NCBI GenBank assembly: GCA_900539345.1
Contig: UQBS01000007.1
Location: forward strand, 17,392-81,391
Direction: 5' to 3'
Length of the DNA stretch: 64,000 bases
Origin: an uncultured Coriobacteriaceae bacterium
GTDB taxonomy: Bacteria; Actinomycetota; Coriobacteriia; Coriobacteriales; UMGS124
Shown here: positions 34,446 through 42,719 of the stretch, piece by piece
Position numbering within the stretch: the stretch's first letter is position 1
Layout of the letters: each line of letters begins with the position of its first letter
Translations under genes and position numbers: made by a program
The notes under the pieces: generated by a model
Told to the model about the DNA's origin: nothing
Seen by the model: the letters and a program-made list of their open reading frames with translations, nothing else
Databases searched by the model: none

Positions 34446-37400
34446 CTACTCGGGCTCAGCAGACTGCTCGGATTGGTCAGGGTTCGCAGGCGTGGCGGGC
34501 TCACTGGGCTGGTCCGGAATCGCAGGTTCTGCAGGCTGCTCGGACTCGCCGGGGACCGCAGGCTCGGAGGGCTCGGCGGGATTGCTGGGCTGCTCGGGCT
34601 CGGCGGGAGCCGCGGGCTCGCTGGGCTGGTCCGGGTTCGCAGGCTCGCCAGGCTGACCGGGCCCTGCGGGCTCGCTGGGCTGCTCGGGCTCGGCGGGCTG
34701 CTCGGGCTCGGAGGGCTCGTCCTTGGCGCCCGCGCCCTCGAGGTCGGCGGGCAGGCCGGTGGCGCCGAGCCAGGCGGTCAGGGCTTCGAGACAATCGGCA
34801 CCCAGGGGGCAGCCGCGAAGCGCCAGGCGCTCCAGGGCGGGCATGCAGGCGGGGTCGAGCGAGGAGACCTGGGTCCCCGAGAGGTCGAGGAAGCGCAGGG
34901 CGGAAAGCCCCCCGAGGGCCTCGTCGCCCGCGAGCCTGAGCTCGGCGACGCCGCTGCCGGAGGCGTCGAGGGAGGCGAGCCCGCAGCCGCGCTCGAGCGA
35001 GAGGGACTCCAGGCGCGTGCGGCCGTCGGGGTCGGGGGTGCCGGCCTGGGCGTCGCCGTCCCAGGAGAGGTCGGCGCTCACGACGTCCGCGCCCTCGATC
35101 TGGGCGGGAAGCGCGAGGTCCGTGGCCTCTCCCCTGTAGGCCGTCACATACACGCCCGCGCCCACGTAGCGGCCGCCGAGCTCGGCGTACTCGCGGTCGA
35201 GCACGTAGGCCTCGCCCGCGGCGTCGACGGCACCCTCGGGCACGGCGAGGTAGGTGAGGCCGTTGAGCTCACCGGCAACGGCCGCGGGGGCCGCAGCGGG
35301 CTGCTGGGCCACGTCGGCGACAGGTCTGTCCTCAGCCTCGGCGTAGGGGCTCAGCTCGCCACCCGCCAGCTTGTCCATCTGGGTGAATATCTTGGCAGCC
35401 TGGGCGCGAGTCGCTGTGCCCTGCGGCAGCAGCAGCGGCTTTGCGTCGCCCACAAATCCGGTGAGCACGCCCGACGCACCGCACCACACCATCGCGTCGC
35501 GAGCCCAAGGTGAGACCGCCCACGTGTCCGAGGCGGCATTGAAGGAGGCCGAGGGCGGGTTGGCCGTCTTGACGCCGGCCCACTTGGCGAAGCGGTAGGC
35601 CATCGTGGCGAGCTCCTCGCGGGTCACCTCGTTGTCGGGCAGGAAGCACCCGGCGTTGGGGCCGGAGGTGTAGCCGGTGACGATGCCCTTGGACATGCAC
35701 CAGGCAACGGCCTCATAAGCCCAGTGGCCCTGAACATCCCAAAGCGCACCGGACGAGCAGGCAGGGCTGCCAGCGACGCGCCACAGCACGGTAGCCACCA
35801 TGGCGCGGGTCACCGCGGAGTCGGGCTCGAAGTAGCCCGTGTAGTAGATACCGGCGTCGTCCTTCAAGCCGGTCATGAGGCCGCGCTTTGCCGCCTGGGT
35901 CACCCAGTCGGTGTACCACTCACCTGCCGGCACGTCCTTGAAGCTCGTGGGCGGCACCTGCTCCCACTTGGCGTAGAGCGTGAGGTTGCCCTTCACGGCC
36001 GAGTTGAAGTCATAAGACCTGGTAAGACCCTTGTCGGCATACCAGCCCTTGAAATAGAAGCCTGACTTCGCGGGGTCGGCAGGCCTGGATGCCTTGGCGC
36101 CGTACGTGACGGACTGCGCTTTCACGGACGTGCCGCCGTTCGAGTTGAAGGTCACCGTGTACCCGTTGGGTGCCCACTTGGCATAAAGTGTGATGTTGCC
36201 CTTAACCGGCGCATTAAAGTTGTATGCCTTCGTCAGCCCCTTGTCGGAGTACCAGCCCTTGAAGGTGTGACCGGCGCGCGTGGGGTTGGCAGGCTTGGAC
36301 ACTGCCTTGCCCTCTTCCACAGAGGCCGTCGTCTGGGAGCATGTGCCTCCGTTGGCGTTGAAGACCACCGTGTACGTTGCGAGGTAGCGCCACTTTGCAT
36401 ACACGGTCTTGTTGGACGTGATGGGCACCTTGAAATCAAACGGCGTGGTGCAAGAGCCGGTGGTGTACCAGCCGTCAAAGACATAGCCGCCACGCGTGGG
36501 GTCAGCAGGCTTCTTGAGCGTGTCTCCGCTCCTCACCTTCTGCGTCGAAATGACGTCGACATCATAGTTCCACCTGTTATATGTGCCAAAGGTGACGGTG
36601 TAGTACCGATAGGCAACGGGGGTGGTGACGGACTCCAGGATGCTTCCGCCGCCCACGCTCGCACTCAGCGTGAAGCTGCCCGGCGCCTTGCCACTCACCG
36701 TGACGGTCTTCGGATTGAAGCTTGCCGCCGAGGAGCCGTCGAGCGACCAGGTCACACAGCTGTCGTCAATCTTCGACACCCAGCTCGCATAGGTGCCGCC
36801 GATGTGCGCGAACAGGCCGAAGCGCTGCGACTCGCCGACACCCAGGCTCTCGTTTGCGGCAACGATGCTCGTACCAGCCGCGTTGACCAGGTACACCGAG
36901 AACGTGGCACCCAGCTCTGCCAGGGCGGAGGACATGTAGTTGACATCCATGACCAGCGTCTTGTCGGCCTGCTTATATGCCGGGGACGCGGCAGTCGTGC
37001 CAAAGCACTGAACCCAGAACGTGCGGCCCGACACCGTGACGCAACCGATGCCGATGGAGGTGCTGTCCGCGCTCAGGATATTCGCCTTGTGGCCCGAAGA
37101 ATTCATCCACTGGTCCATGACGCCCTGAGCCGTTGTGGAGCCCACGGCGATGTTCTCGCGGGTCATCTTGGAACTGGCAGTGAAGCACTTTTGACCCGTG
37201 GGGCGTGTGTGGTCGAACACGATGGAGGTCTCGGCGGCGCGCTGCATTGCGACCGCCAAGAGGTCGGTATCCATCGTGAGCGCGGACAGTCCCTGCTTGG
37301 CGCGCTCCTGATTTACCAGGTCGAGCACTTCGAACGCCTTAGAGTAGCTTACTTGCGCCTCCACGGACAGGGTGCCGTCGTACTTGTAGTAGCCGTCGAC

Positions 37401-39257
37401 CTGCTCATCAAGATACGAGGGGTAGCTGGGGGTGAAACCGCAGCCAAAGAACGCCTCGTTGGAGACAAACCTGAGGTCGGAGCCAAAGGGAAAGCCCGTG
37501 ATGGGCGCGTAACGGAACGCATACCTATAGATGTACTTGAGGTTCTGCCCGCCTGTTACACGTGCAAGCTGCTTGCAGTCGCCGAACGCGCCATAGTTGA
37601 TCTGCACCAGGCTCGAAGGCAGGTCGATGCTGGTGATGGCCGAACCAGCGAAGCACGCGTTGCCGATAGTGCGCAGGCTCGACCCCAACGTGACGCTTGC
37701 CAAGTTCGGACAGCTGAAGAAACACTCCCAACCTGCGCATTCGCCCAGCTCGGCCACATTGTTGCTGATACGGACGCCGCGGAGCTGGTTGCAGTTTGAG
37801 CAGATATAGCCCTGCACGCACGTCACCGAGTCGGGCATGTCAAGGCTCTGGATGGCCGTGCCGTACAGGCAGTACTGCTCCATCCTGGTAAGGCCTTGGG
37901 GCAGCACGATGTTGGAGAACGTGGCGTTGTTGCACATCGCGTAGGAACCGATGGTCGTCACGCTGGACGGCACCGTGTATGTGCCGCCGCCCAGATTAGA
38001 CGTCTGAGCGTAGAGGATGGTGCCGTCGCGGGAAAGCAGGGCGCCGTTCACTACCTTGTAGTTCTTAGCATTGGAGGGAGCCACGAACGTCACGGGCGGG
38101 CAACCGCCGCACGGGTTGTAATGCTCCGTCACCTGATAGGTGTTGCTGCCCGAAATCACGTTGCCCACGTACACCATGGGCTCGAGGTTGACGTTCAGCG
38201 TCAGCTTCGTGAGGAGCGAGTTGCGAAACGCGTCGTGCCCGAGCGTCTTCACGTTTTGGGGAATAACGAACGACGCGATGGGCGTATTCTCAAATGCGCA
38301 CTCACCGATGCTCACGAGCTGGGAGTTCGAGGGAAACGTGATCTTGGAGACCTTGGTGTAGCTGAAGCACGAGGCACCGATTTCCTTGATGGTGGCGGGG
38401 AACGTGACCGAGGTCACCGTCTTGGGCAGGCCACCGCCATAGAAGTTCACACCGTATATCTGCTTGCCGTCGAGCTTTGCCGGCAGCGTAATGGAACTCG
38501 CCGAGCCATAGTAGCCGTCGAGGACGTAGACCGTGTTGCCGCTGTCGTCCTTGGACTCATAGTAGCTCCAGTCCCCCGAGTACACCGTGGCCGAGTAGGC
38601 AACGGGGACGTTGGCTGCAGAGTCGTCGGCGGAGCCGTAGCCCATGGGGGCAGAGCTCCCCTCAGGCTCCGCGTCGGCTGCAACGTCGTATTCGGGCACC
38701 TGAGAAGGGTCGCTCGTGACGGAGCTGCCGGCTGGGAACATCTGAGACGAGGCACCCGCATCCTCACGGCTGGCCGCCTCACCGATAAACGCCTGTTGAG
38801 AGGAGGCATCGGGCCCGGGGATGAAACCGGGGTTCGCGGCGACGGTTATGCCTGATGCTGATGCGTCGGCACCGGGTTCAGGGTCCGCAGAGCCGGCGGT
38901 GCTGATTTCAGAAACGGCAGAGCCAGCGGCATCTGGCTTGGAGATGACAGGGTCAGCAATGCCGGGCTCGGAGACGGTAGAACCCGCGGCATCGGGCTCG
39001 GGGGCAGCCGAATCTGTGGCGCCGTCGGCCACATCCGTCCGTGAGATGTCGGTATCGGACCCGGAAGCGGGGTCGGGGCTTACAACATCGACCGGCCTTT
39101 CTACCTGGGAACTCGCATCCACCTTCACCTGCGACACAGCAGGTTCCTCCGCCCAGGAAGGCGAGCTCAGGACCCCAAGACACAACGTGACAGCCAGCCC
39201 GGCAACAAACACCGCAAGCAGCCGGCGAGCCGCTCCCCCAACACGAAACACATCCAC
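34446..39257 (-). CDS. Giant surface protein: BspA-type LRR, CAP domain, InlB-like repeats, SLH repeats, second LRR
   Basis: A 1603-aa exported protein. Sec signal (1-32) and Ser/Asp/Pro/Glu spacer; BspA-like LRR_5 repeats (about 260-605, e.g. VTFPATIKEIGASCF); CAP/SCP domain (about 640-750: LVNQERAKQGL, HKANIL); Ig-like region; four InlB-type B repeats (about 885-1100, FDGWYTTGS, FKGWYSDKGLT); three SLH repeats (about 1110-1300); a second LRR part (about 1385-1560); and a PEQPSEPA tail. This suggests an adhesin bound to the wall. GTG 39257 has GGAGG 5 nt upstream. The stop TAG at 34446 interrupts the repeat tail: 45 in-frame codons follow, continuing the same repeat, to stops at 34308 and 34305. 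See findings. Confidence 0.88.
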   Translation of the reverse strand: MDVFRVGGAARRLLAVFVAGLAVTLCLGVLSSPSWAEEPAVSQVKVDASSQVERPVDVVSPDPASGSDTDISRTDVADGATDSAAPEPDAAGSTVSEPGIADPVISKPDAAGSAVSEISTAGSADPEPGADASASGITVAANPGFIPGPDASSQQAFIGEAASREDAGASSQMFPAGSSVTSDPSQVPEYDVAADAEPEGSSAPMGYGSADDSAANVPVAYSATVYSGDWSYYESKDDSGNTVYVLDGYYGSASSITLPAKLDGKQIYGVNFYGGGLPKTVTSVTFPATIKEIGASCFSYTKVSKITFPSNSQLVSIGECAFENTPIASFVIPQNVKTLGHDAFRNSLLTKLTLNVNLEPMVYVGNVISGSNTYQVTEHYNPCGGCPPVTFVAPSNAKNYKVVNGALLSRDGTILYAQTSNLGGGTYTVPSSVTTIGSYAMCNNATFSNIVLPQGLTRMEQYCLYGTAIQSLDMPDSVTCVQGYICSNCNQLRGVRISNNVAELGECAGWECFFSCPNLASVTLGSSLRTIGNACFAGSAITSIDLPSSLVQINYGAFGDCKQLARVTGGQNLKYIYRYAFRYAPITGFPFGSDLRFVSNEAFFGCGFTPSYPSYLDEQVDGYYKYDGTLSVEAQVSYSKAFEVLDLVNQERAKQGLSALTMDTDLLAVAMQRAAETSIVFDHTRPTGQKCFTASSKMTRENIAVGSTTAQGVMDQWMNSSGHKANILSADSTSIGIGCVTVSGRTFWVQCFGTTAASPAYKQADKTLVMDVNYMSSALAELGATFSVYLVNAAGTSIVAANESLGVGESQRFGLFAHIGGTYASWVSKIDDSCVTWSLDGSSAASFNPKTVTVSGKAPGSFTLSASVGGGSILESVTTPVAYRYYTVTFGTYNRWNYDVDVISTQKVRSGDTLKKPADPTRGGYVFDGWYTTGSCTTPFDFKVPITSNKTVYAKWRYLATYTVVFNANGGTCSQTTASVEEGKAVSKPANPTRAGHTFKGWYSDKGLTKAYNFNAPVKGNITLYAKWAPNGYTVTFNSNGGTSVKAQSVTYGAKASRPADPAKSGFYFKGWYADKGLTRSYDFNSAVKGNLTLYAKWEQVPPTSFKDVPAGEWYTDWVTQAAKRGLMTGLKDDAGIYYTGYFEPDSAVTRAMVATVLWRVAGSPACSSGALWDVQGHWAYEAVAWCMSKGIVTGYTSGPNAGCFLPDNEVTREELATMAYRFAKWAGVKTANPPSASFNAASDTWAVSPWARDAMVWCGASGVLTGFVGDAKPLLLPQGTATRAQAAKIFTQMDKLAGGELSPYAEAEDRPVADVAQQPAAAPAAVAGELNGLTYLAVPEGAVDAAGEAYVLDREYAELGGRYVGAGVYVTAYRGEATDLALPAQIEGADVVSADLSWDGDAQAGTPDPDGRTRLESLSLERGCGLASLDASGSGVAELRLAGDEALGGLSALRFLDLSGTQVSSLDPACMPALERLALRGCPLGADCLEALTAWLGATGLPADLEGAGAKDEPSEPEQPAEPEQPSEPAGPGQPGEPANPDQPSEPAAPAEPEQPSNPAEPSEPAVPGESEQPAEPAIPDQPSEPATPANPDQSEQSAEPE

Positions 39258-39487
39258 GCGAACCTCCAATCGATCACAACAACACGCACTTTGCCGGCGC
39301 ACATGATACGCCACATCGAAACTGCGAGATTGTAAAAAGTGAGACGGTCCGAACGCGAGGGTCGATCAGCTTAACCGCCTGAAAACGACGCGTCCCCACC
39401 CCTCTAGCAAAGGCGCTCGCTTCTCCTTTTCTCTTTGGCGACCAATTCGAGGGCGAAACGCGAGGCGGTAAGCTGCCCACCCTCAAA
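39258..39487 (-). other. Leader of the LRR/SLH gene with a possible long-range stem
   Basis: About 230 bp without a gene upstream of the giant protein. Plus-strand CAGCTTAACCGCCT at 39367-39380 and AGGCGGTAAGCTG at 39463-39475 are inverted repeats (one bulged base) enclosing about 80 nt. This could be a structured 5' leader. It does not match the c-di-AMP or cobalamin riboswitch consensus as I know them. No promoter was firmly located. Confidence 0.35.
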
Positions 39488-39490
39488 CGC

Positions 39491-39534
39491 AAAAAGCCCG
39501 CCGGGCGAGGGGTGCTCCCCTGCCTGGCGGGCTT
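39491..39534 (-). terminator. Terminator of the amidase-like/NlpC SLH gene
   Basis: AAGCCCGCC at 39494-39502 pairs with GGCGGGCTT at 39526-39534, with an inner GAGGGG/CCCCT stem. The plus-strand A run (39491-39495) gives a T tract on the minus strand. Confidence 0.88.
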
Positions 39535-39559
39535 GTGTGCGGTATCGGTGTGCGGCGTC

Positions 39560-42550
39560 TTACTTCGCGAAGAGCCTGCCGACGCCTGAGATTCTGTCGT
39601 AGTTGTAATTGGTGGAGTTGTGCAAAGTCGTGATGTAGACGCCGCCCGAGGGAAGTGCCTGGATGATCTGGTCGTTGCCCAGGTAGATGGCCACATGACC
39701 CGGCCAGAACACGAGGTCGCCACGGCTCATCTGCCACTTGCTGATGCGCTGGATCTTGCCGTAGTTCCACAGGTTGTTGGCGTCGTGGCTGTGCCAACCG
39801 TCGCTGCCCGAATCCCAGTGGCAGATGGGGTCGAAGCACTTGATGTAGTCGTCGTCCTTGGTGTCCATGCCCACGGCATAGCAGCACTGCATGACGAGGC
39901 CCACACAGTCCACGCCCACACCCGGCGCACACGCGTAGTTCCACACATACGAGGTGCCCAGGTACTCATAGGCGCGCGCGATGAAGGCCTCGACGCAGTC
40001 CTGACGCGTGGCGGCGGCGCCGATGCGCGAGGGAGTCATGTACGACAGGATGCCGCGCGAGGGGCTGTGCGGCGAGACGTTGTAGGTGCTCACCTGGTAC
40101 ATGTCGCTGGGGTTCTGCCAGCCAATCTTGCCCGAAGGAGCGTAGAGGATGCGCTGGGCACGGTAGTCCTCGTGGCCCTCGGGGTCGATGACCTTGGCGT
40201 AGAACCAATAGTAGTCCTCCGCCGGCAGGGTCACGCTCAGCGACTCGCCACCCATCTGGGAGCCAACCAGAGTCGCGGAACCCTCAGCCCAACCGCGCTT
40301 CCATGTGTACTTGAACGAATAACCCTCGGTGCTCGGAGCGTCGAGAATAGCCGCAACCGTCCAGCTTGCGTCGCCGGCGGAGCCGACCTTGGCTCTCTCG
40401 AGCTTCCATACCTGAACAACGCTCGACGCCATGTGAGCCGTGCCGTAGGCATCGGTGACCTTGACGTACACGGTGTATTTACCAGGGGTGTCGAAATCCA
40501 GGTTCACAGATGAACTGGACCCAGCGTCGCCCGTCCACGTGCTGCCATCAGAGCAGACCCAGGCAAACTGGTACGTAAGCCCCGAGCCGGAACCCGAGAC
40601 GTTCGCCGTGGCCTTGGTGGAACTGCCGGCCTTGAGGTAGGCGTTTGCCGTGCTCAGGCCGGAAAGCGACCAGCTAGCCTGCTGCATCGTGGCGCCCGCC
40701 AGCACATCGCGCGAAAGCACAGTAATCATCTTGGCGGCCTGGGCACGGGTGGTGGCCGCCTGCGGGTTGAGCAGGGCGACGCCCGTGGTGGTGTCGCCCG
40801 TCAAGATGCCGGCAGCGTTTGCCCACTCCATGGCGTCAACAGCGTACTCGCTCACCTGGTCCGAGTCGTAGAAGCCCGAGATGTCCGCGCTGCCCGACCC
40901 CTTGCCGCAGCGCTGGGCGAAGCGATAGAGCATGGTAGCGAAATCCTCACGAGTGATGGGGTCGCCCACGCCGAACTTGCTGGTAGCAAAATAGCCGGTA
41001 GAGATGCCGTTCTCATAGGCCCACTCAACGGCAGCCGTGTACCACTGCCCTGTCTCGACATCGGAGAAATGCGAGGTCGAGCTCGATGCAGAACCCTTGG
41101 CATAGCGATAGAGGATGGTCACAACCTGCTCGCGCGAAATGCCGTCGTTGGGACCGAACAGGCCGTCGTCGGAATAGCCGCTCATGAGGCCGTTATCTAC
41201 CACGTAGTCGATATAGCCGCCCTTGACGTACCAGGAATCGACAGGCGTATCGGGAAAGCGTGCCTCGTGCTTGTTGTCCTCGCCAGCAAGGGAGTCGGTG
41301 GCCGTGCCCATCTTGACCGGGGCAGTCGCGGCACAGATGCTCAGGGCATCGCCGGCCTGCTCAAGCGCGTCGGCAAGGGCGCTGCGCGCGGAGACCACGG
41401 AGGCAGCAGCGGCATCCGAAACGCCAGCGTTGTCATCTGCAGGATTAAAGGCGCCAGCGAGCATCTGGGTTGCGGCCTCGCCAAGCCAGGCGAAGTCGTA
41501 CTGCTCGAAATCCGAAGGCAGAGCGAGCTCCACCACAACGATGGGCATGCCGTCCTGCGCCGCAGGAAGCTCGCAGGCAAACTCCCCACCGGCGAGGTTG
41601 GCGTGCACCTCAAGAAGCAGGTCAGCGCCCGACTCCTTGGCAAGAGCGATGCGGGCGGCGAGCTCATCTTGAGCAGAGGCGCCGGGAGCGATGGCCTGCG
41701 AGCTCGAACGAAGCGTGCCGACGCTCAGGCCCTGGACATCCTGCACGGAGCGCGCAAGCTGCTGGGTCAGTGCAAGCGTGAGGTTGGCCTCAGTGAGATC
41801 GCCCAGAGCCGTGCCTGCATGCTCGCCGTCATGGGCGGCATCGAGTGCGGCCTTGAGCGCGGCACCCTCAGAGGCACGCGCGGGAGCAGCAGCGGCAAGA
41901 GCCTCGGAAAATGTGGCGTAAGCCGTCTTGCCCTCGGGCGTCACCACGTAATATTTGAGCGTGCAGGTGCCGGCAAGCTTGGTGTCGGCGGGCGCATCGG
42001 GGGCAGAGGGGTTCTCCGGCTCTGCAGGCTTGGTGGGCTCGCCGGGCTGGGTGGGCTCCGTCGGCACCGCAGGATCGATGGGCTCGGTAGGCTCGGCCGG
42101 GTCTGTCGGCTGACTGGGGTCGGTGGGGTCCGTCGGCGTTGTGGGCTCGCTGGGCTCGGCCGGATTCACGGGAGCCACAGGATCGGTAGGGTCTACTGGC
42201 GCCGCAGGTTCGCCGGGCACGGTAGGCTCACTCGGCCCAGCAGGGTTCTCCGGCGTTGTGGGCTGATCAGGGCTCTCCGACCCAGAGACACCCGTGGACT
42301 CGCCGGGCAGTGCGCCACCATCAGAGCCAGTCGTCACAGCAGAGTCGCCCGACACCGTTGTCGCTGCAGCCCCCTGCACATCGTCTTGTGCCGCAGCGCC
42401 AGCGACGGGCACACCCGCCTGCACCTGATCGGCGTTCGCCAAAGACACGATAGAGGTGCCCGCAATGCCCAAAGAGGCCACGAGGCCCATCGCGCACAAG
42501 GCGAGCTTGATACGAGCGGTCAATTGTCCAGCTGGTTTCATCTGCCCCAT
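39560..42550 (-). CDS. SLH-domain protein with amidase-like domain and NlpC/P60 peptidase
   Basis: A 996-aa exported protein. Sec signal (1-40); Pro/Thr/Glu repeats (about 60-185: PTEPTQPGEPTKP). The next region (about 200-360) is a divergent Amidase_3: LDAAHDGEHAG (His), DLTEANLTLAL (Glu), LLEVHANLA (His) and VVVELALP (Glu), so zinc ligands appear to be kept. Three SLH repeats (about 430-620), two Ig-like beta domains (about 625-805), and an NlpC/P60 peptidase (about 835-996: GVDCVGLVMQ with catalytic Cys, GHVAIYLG with His) close it. The start is ambiguous: ATG 42550 or 42541; neither has a strong ribosome-binding site. Confidence 0.87.
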   Translation of the reverse strand: MGQMKPAGQLTARIKLALCAMGLVASLGIAGTSIVSLANADQVQAGVPVAGAAAQDDVQGAAATTVSGDSAVTTGSDGGALPGESTGVSGSESPDQPTTPENPAGPSEPTVPGEPAAPVDPTDPVAPVNPAEPSEPTTPTDPTDPSQPTDPAEPTEPIDPAVPTEPTQPGEPTKPAEPENPSAPDAPADTKLAGTCTLKYYVVTPEGKTAYATFSEALAAAAPARASEGAALKAALDAAHDGEHAGTALGDLTEANLTLALTQQLARSVQDVQGLSVGTLRSSSQAIAPGASAQDELAARIALAKESGADLLLEVHANLAGGEFACELPAAQDGMPIVVVELALPSDFEQYDFAWLGEAATQMLAGAFNPADDNAGVSDAAAASVVSARSALADALEQAGDALSICAATAPVKMGTATDSLAGEDNKHEARFPDTPVDSWYVKGGYIDYVVDNGLMSGYSDDGLFGPNDGISREQVVTILYRYAKGSASSSTSHFSDVETGQWYTAAVEWAYENGISTGYFATSKFGVGDPITREDFATMLYRFAQRCGKGSGSADISGFYDSDQVSEYAVDAMEWANAAGILTGDTTTGVALLNPQAATTRAQAAKMITVLSRDVLAGATMQQASWSLSGLSTANAYLKAGSSTKATANVSGSGSGLTYQFAWVCSDGSTWTGDAGSSSSVNLDFDTPGKYTVYVKVTDAYGTAHMASSVVQVWKLERAKVGSAGDASWTVAAILDAPSTEGYSFKYTWKRGWAEGSATLVGSQMGGESLSVTLPAEDYYWFYAKVIDPEGHEDYRAQRILYAPSGKIGWQNPSDMYQVSTYNVSPHSPSRGILSYMTPSRIGAAATRQDCVEAFIARAYEYLGTSYVWNYACAPGVGVDCVGLVMQCCYAVGMDTKDDDYIKCFDPICHWDSGSDGWHSHDANNLWNYGKIQRISKWQMSRGDLVFWPGHVAIYLGNDQIIQALPSGGVYITTLHNSTNYNYDRISGVGRLFAK

Positions 42551-42572
42551 CCGTTTCAATCGTCACGAGCAG

Positions 42573-42595
42573 CCCCGGCCCGAAGGCCGGGGCAT
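42573..42595. other. Strong GC hairpin in the leader of the preceding SLH gene
   Basis: GCCCCGGC and GCCGGGGC enclose CCGAAG, 23 bp before the start codon region. No T tract. It could hinder or regulate translation of the gene at 42550. No further support. Confidence 0.35.
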
Positions 42596-42644
42596 AACTC
42601 TCACATGCGTCAAGGGTACCAGCCCTCGCGGCGGATGGGGCGAG

Positions 42645-42678
42645 CAAAAACAAACTAACGGAGTGTTTCAAACGCTCC
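42645..42678 (-). terminator. Terminator between the L,D-transpeptidase and NlpC SLH genes
   Basis: GGAGTG at 42660-42665 and CGCTCC at 42673-42678 form a stem on the minus strand, followed by GTTTGTTTTTG. It ends the transpeptidase gene. Confidence 0.7.
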
Positions 42679-42719
42679 ATAAACCCAAAAATCAACAACA
42701 GGTGCGTTTCTGCCCCCGC

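Noticed and set aside
36267..37799. Long plus-strand readings opposite the SLH island (36267-37799, 28946-30688, 41069-42658, 42456-45377)
   Set aside because: All are complementary-frame shadows of SLH/LRR coding sequence and carry no homology.
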